Source of the DNA: an uncultured Oscillibacter sp.
GTDB lineage: Bacteria > Bacillota > Clostridia > Oscillospirales > Oscillospiraceae
Reading direction: 5' to 3'
Length of the DNA stretch: 8,373 nucleotides
NCBI RefSeq assembly: GCF_910587525.1
Contig: NZ_CAJULS010000103.1
Location: 1 to 8,373, forward strand
Under the pieces are notes generated by a model. That model had not been told where the DNA came from and did no database searches. It was given only the letters and a program-made list of their open reading frames with translations. Positions 6,468 to 8,373 of the stretch are shown one piece after another (the first letter of the stretch is position 1; each line of letters starts with the position of its first letter). The position numbers and the translations under genes are program-made.

Positions 6468-6854
6468 ATGAAGCGATGCGTATGGGTTGGCCTGCTGCTG
6501 GCGCTGGCTCTGGGCCTGTGCGGCTGTTCCAAAAATCAGGAGGTCACGGTGGTCAATACGTTCGCTGCAACGCCGGAGGAGCTTGTCTCGGAGCGGATCG
6601 AACAGGGCGGGGAAGTTACCACGCAGACCTACTATGAATTGAGCGATGGTACGTGGAAGACGGACGACTGCGTCTATCAGTACAAGCTGGTGGTGACGGG
6701 GAGACTGCATAACGCCGTGAACGACATCACTTATACGATTCTCAGCAACAGGGAGGAGATTACCTTCGACCAGGCGTGGAAGGCCAGCGGACTGAGCAGC
6801 AATTTGGAGGACTACTTTCAAGCGGAAGATGCGGTTTTCGTGGCCATTCAATAG
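6468..6854 (+). CDS. Small lipoprotein of unknown function inside the ECF operon
   Basis: The 128-residue product starts with a lipoprotein signal: MKR, a hydrophobic stretch of about 14 residues, then lipobox LCGC with the lipidated Cys at position 20. The mature part of about 108 residues is soluble, rich in Thr, Glu, Asp and aromatic residues, and shows no motif that I recognise. It should be anchored outside the membrane. The ATG at 6468 has a near-perfect AGGAGGG (6452-6458) nine bases upstream, overlapping the ecfA1 stop, so it should be well translated. It lies between ecfA1 and ecfA2, which are usually adjacent. By hand count, bases 6541-6840 are about 55% GC, while two sampled 60-base blocks of ecfA2 are near 78%, which suggests different ancestry or looser codon constraint. 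It is not an S component, since it has no membrane helices beyond the signal. Confidence 0.85.
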   Translation: MKRCVWVGLLLALALGLCGCSKNQEVTVVNTFAATPEELVSERIEQGGEVTTQTYYELSDGTWKTDDCVYQYKLVVTGRLHNAVNDITYTILSNREEITFDQAWKASGLSSNLEDYFQAEDAVFVAIQ

Positions 6855-6906
6855 GATGGGCGGGGACGCGGAGACTTTTGGAATACGAACAACGCCCAAG
6901 CGGGAA

Positions 6907-6914
6907 GAGGAGAG
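6907..6914 (+). promoter_or_regulatory. Ribosome binding site that supports the TTG start of ecfA2
   Basis: GAGGAGAG (6907-6914) lies six bases before the TTG at 6921. No ATG or GTG in this frame lies between it and the first conserved ATPase strand, so the TTG start is favoured. The 66-base gap 6855-6920 holds no terminator or convincing promoter. Confidence 0.7.
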
Positions 6915-6920
6915 ACTGCC

Positions 6921-7796
6921 TTGGAGAACATACAGCCCATCTTGCAAGTGAAAAACCTGACCCACACCTACGGTATCGGCACGCCCTTTCAGCGCAGTGC
7001 GGTGGAGGACCTGAGCTTTACTGTGCAGCCGGGGGAGTTTTTGGGTATTATCGGCCACACCGGCTCCGGGAAGTCTACCCTGATCCAGCACCTGAATGGA
7101 TTGCTGCGGCCAACCTCCGGCCAGGTGCTGCTGGGGGGAGAGGACATCTGGTCCGAGCCCAGGAAGATCCGGGAGGTGCGGTTCCGGGTGGGGCTGGTGT
7201 TCCAGTATCCGGAGTATCAGCTCTTTGAGGAGACGGTGTATAAGGACATCTCCTTCGGCCCTGCCAACCAGGGCAAGACCGGGGCGGAGCTGGACCACGC
7301 CGTCCGGGAGGCGGCGCGGCTGGTGGGTATCCGGGACGACCAGCTGATGAAGTCCCCCTTTGAGCTCTCCGGCGGACAGAAGCGCCGGGTGGCCCTGGCG
7401 GGGGTGCTGGCCATGGAGCCGGAGGTGCTGGTGCTGGACGAGCCCACGGCGGGCCTGGACCCGGCGGGCCGGGAGAACCTGATGGCCAACATTCGGGACT
7501 TTCACCGCAACCGCCGCACCACGGTGATTCTAGTGAGCCACAGTATGGACGAAATCGCCCGAAATGTGGACCGGATTCTGGTCCTGAAATCCGCCCATGT
7601 GCTGATGAGCGGCACGCCGGCGGAGGTCTTTGCCCAGGCGGACGCGCTGATGGCCGCGGGGCTGGATGTGCCCCAGGTGACAAGGGTCGCTATGGCATTG
7701 AAGGCCCGGGGGCTGGAGGTGGACCCGGCGGTTTACACCGTGGAGGACCTGGAGCGGCAGCTGCTGGCGCTGCGGAAGGGAGGGGCCCCATGCTGA
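6921..7796 (+). CDS. ecfA2: Energy-coupling factor transporter ATPase EcfA2
   Basis: This is the second ATPase of the ECF module, 291 residues, pairing with EcfA1 beneath the EcfT scaffold. The Walker A motif is GHTGSGKST (45-53), the Q-loop text is FQYPEYQLF, the signature LSGGQKRR starts at 149, Walker B ends in Asp173-Glu174, and the switch His is His207. The LDEPTAGLDP text and the insertion before Walker A (YGIGTPFQRSA) are typical of EcfA2. All ATPase motifs are intact. The TTG start is backed by a good ribosome binding site. Its end overlaps the ecfT start by 7 bases. The lipoprotein gene separates it from its partner ecfA1, but all lie on one strand with no terminator between, so co-transcription is likely. 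Confidence 0.95.
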   Translation: MENIQPILQVKNLTHTYGIGTPFQRSAVEDLSFTVQPGEFLGIIGHTGSGKSTLIQHLNGLLRPTSGQVLLGGEDIWSEPRKIREVRFRVGLVFQYPEYQLFEETVYKDISFGPANQGKTGAELDHAVREAARLVGIRDDQLMKSPFELSGGQKRRVALAGVLAMEPEVLVLDEPTAGLDPAGRENLMANIRDFHRNRRTTVILVSHSMDEIARNVDRILVLKSAHVLMSGTPAEVFAQADALMAAGLDVPQVTRVAMALKARGLEVDPAVYTVEDLERQLLALRKGGAPC

Positions 7797-8373
7797 AAGA
7801 CATCACTCTGGGGCAGTATTTCCCCGGTGACACTCCGGCCCATAAGCTGGACCCCCGGACAAAGATATTGTTGGTGCTGCTGTATATCATCGCCCTGTTC
7901 TGCGCCAAAGGGGCAGCGGGTTACGGTGTGCTTGCCCTGACGCTGGCGGTGTGCGTCCGCGTCTCCCAAGTGGGTCTCAGGGCCCTGGTGCGGGGGTTGA
8001 AGCCGGTGCTGTTTATCATCATCTTTACGGGGCTCTTGAACCTGTTCTTTACGCCGGGCACGAGAAATCTGGTGGAGTGGGGGCCGGTCCAGATCTCGGA
8101 CACAGGACTGCACAACGCCGTCTTTATGGTGCTGCGGATCATGCTGCTGATTATGGGTACGTTCCTCATGACTTACACCACCAGCCCCATCAGCCTTACC
8201 GATGGGCTGGAGAGGCTACTGAACGGATTGAAGCGGCTCCATGTGCCGGTTCATGAGCTGGCCATGATGATGTCCATCGCCCTGCGGTTTATTCCGACGC
8301 TGATTGAGGAGACGGACAAGATCATGTCCGCCCAGAAGGCCCGGGGGGCGGACTTTGAGAGCGGGAACCTGAT
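7790..8373 (+). CDS. ecfT: Energy-coupling factor transporter transmembrane protein EcfT (3' end missing)
   Basis: EcfT is the membrane scaffold that links the two ATPases to interchangeable substrate-binding S components. The frame opens at the ATG at 7790 and stays open to the window end, giving 194 of the usual 260 or so residues. The start GQYFPGDTPAHKLDPRTK is typical, with HKLDPR strongly conserved. Hydrophobic segments follow at about residues 25-60, 68-85 and 108-126. The coupling region ends with IALRFIPTL and QKARGADF, including the first conserved Ala-Arg-Gly motif (184-186) that sits in an ATPase groove; the second lies beyond the window. A purine-rich AAGGGAGGGG site lies just upstream inside ecfA2, and the 7-base overlap implies coupling. 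In related genomes truA commonly follows, which cannot be seen here. Confidence 0.94.
   Translation, partial: MLKDITLGQYFPGDTPAHKLDPRTKILLVLLYIIALFCAKGAAGYGVLALTLAVCVRVSQVGLRALVRGLKPVLFIIIFTGLLNLFFTPGTRNLVEWGPVQISDTGLHNAVFMVLRIMLLIMGTFLMTYTTSPISLTDGLERLLNGLKRLHVPVHELAMMMSIALRFIPTLIEETDKIMSAQKARGADFESGNL

Noticed and set aside
6855..6920. Possible terminator or promoter between the lipoprotein gene and ecfA2
   Set aside because: GGGCG and CGCCC are about 40 bases apart with no T-tract, and no paired -35/-10 boxes are visible.
5799..7505. 568-codon open frame on the - strand across ecfA1, the lipoprotein gene and ecfA2
   Set aside because: It is a mirror of G/C-ending codons in the + strand genes, whose identities are secure. 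Its protein is rich in Pro, His, Gln and Arg and matches no family.

Overview
The window looks like a piece of the chromosome of a high-GC Firmicute, most likely an Oscillospiraceae-type gut Clostridium (Flavonifractor, Oscillibacter or Lawsonibacter-like). This placement is an inference. It rests on strongly G/C-ending codons, AGGAGG-type ribosome binding sites, frequent GTG and TTG starts, and protein types common in that group. All nine genes lie on the + strand. I saw no tRNA, rRNA, CRISPR array, transposase or integrase.

Region 1 (1-3395) is an alpha-glucan or oligosaccharide use module. It starts with the 3' part of a MalG-type sugar ABC permease. A near-consensus promoter sits directly after its stop and overlaps an inverted repeat that could be an operator. 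This promoter drives a LacI-family regulator followed by malQ, the 4-alpha-glucanotransferase. The unit ends in a very strong intrinsic terminator, a 20-bp perfect stem with a seven-T tract. Together the genes fit import of a maltodextrin-like sugar, its cytoplasmic rearrangement, and sugar-sensing control.

Region 2 (3397-4875) has its own promoter, whose -35 box begins one base after the terminator T-tract. It encodes a COG1092-type (RlmI-like) SAM-dependent methyltransferase lacking a PUA domain. A short gene overlaps its end; its protein resembles only the first part of the actin-like protein MreB. The nucleotide-binding phosphate-1 motif is gone and the protein stops where the phosphate-2 motif should be. 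This is the oddest gene in the window.

Region 3 (4876-8373) begins with a roughly 120-base leader, then a VanZ-family membrane protein that overlaps the start of ecfA1. The energy-coupling factor (ECF) vitamin/metal transporter module follows: ecfA1, a small lipoprotein gene, ecfA2, and ecfT cut by the window end. The ECF genes are normally contiguous, so the lower-GC lipoprotein gene between the two ATPases stands out. No substrate-binding S component is visible, so this looks like a shared group II ECF module serving S components encoded elsewhere.

I found no clearly new defence or mobile system. The best leads are the truncated MreB-like protein, the lipoprotein inside the ECF operon, and the VanZ-ECF coupling.
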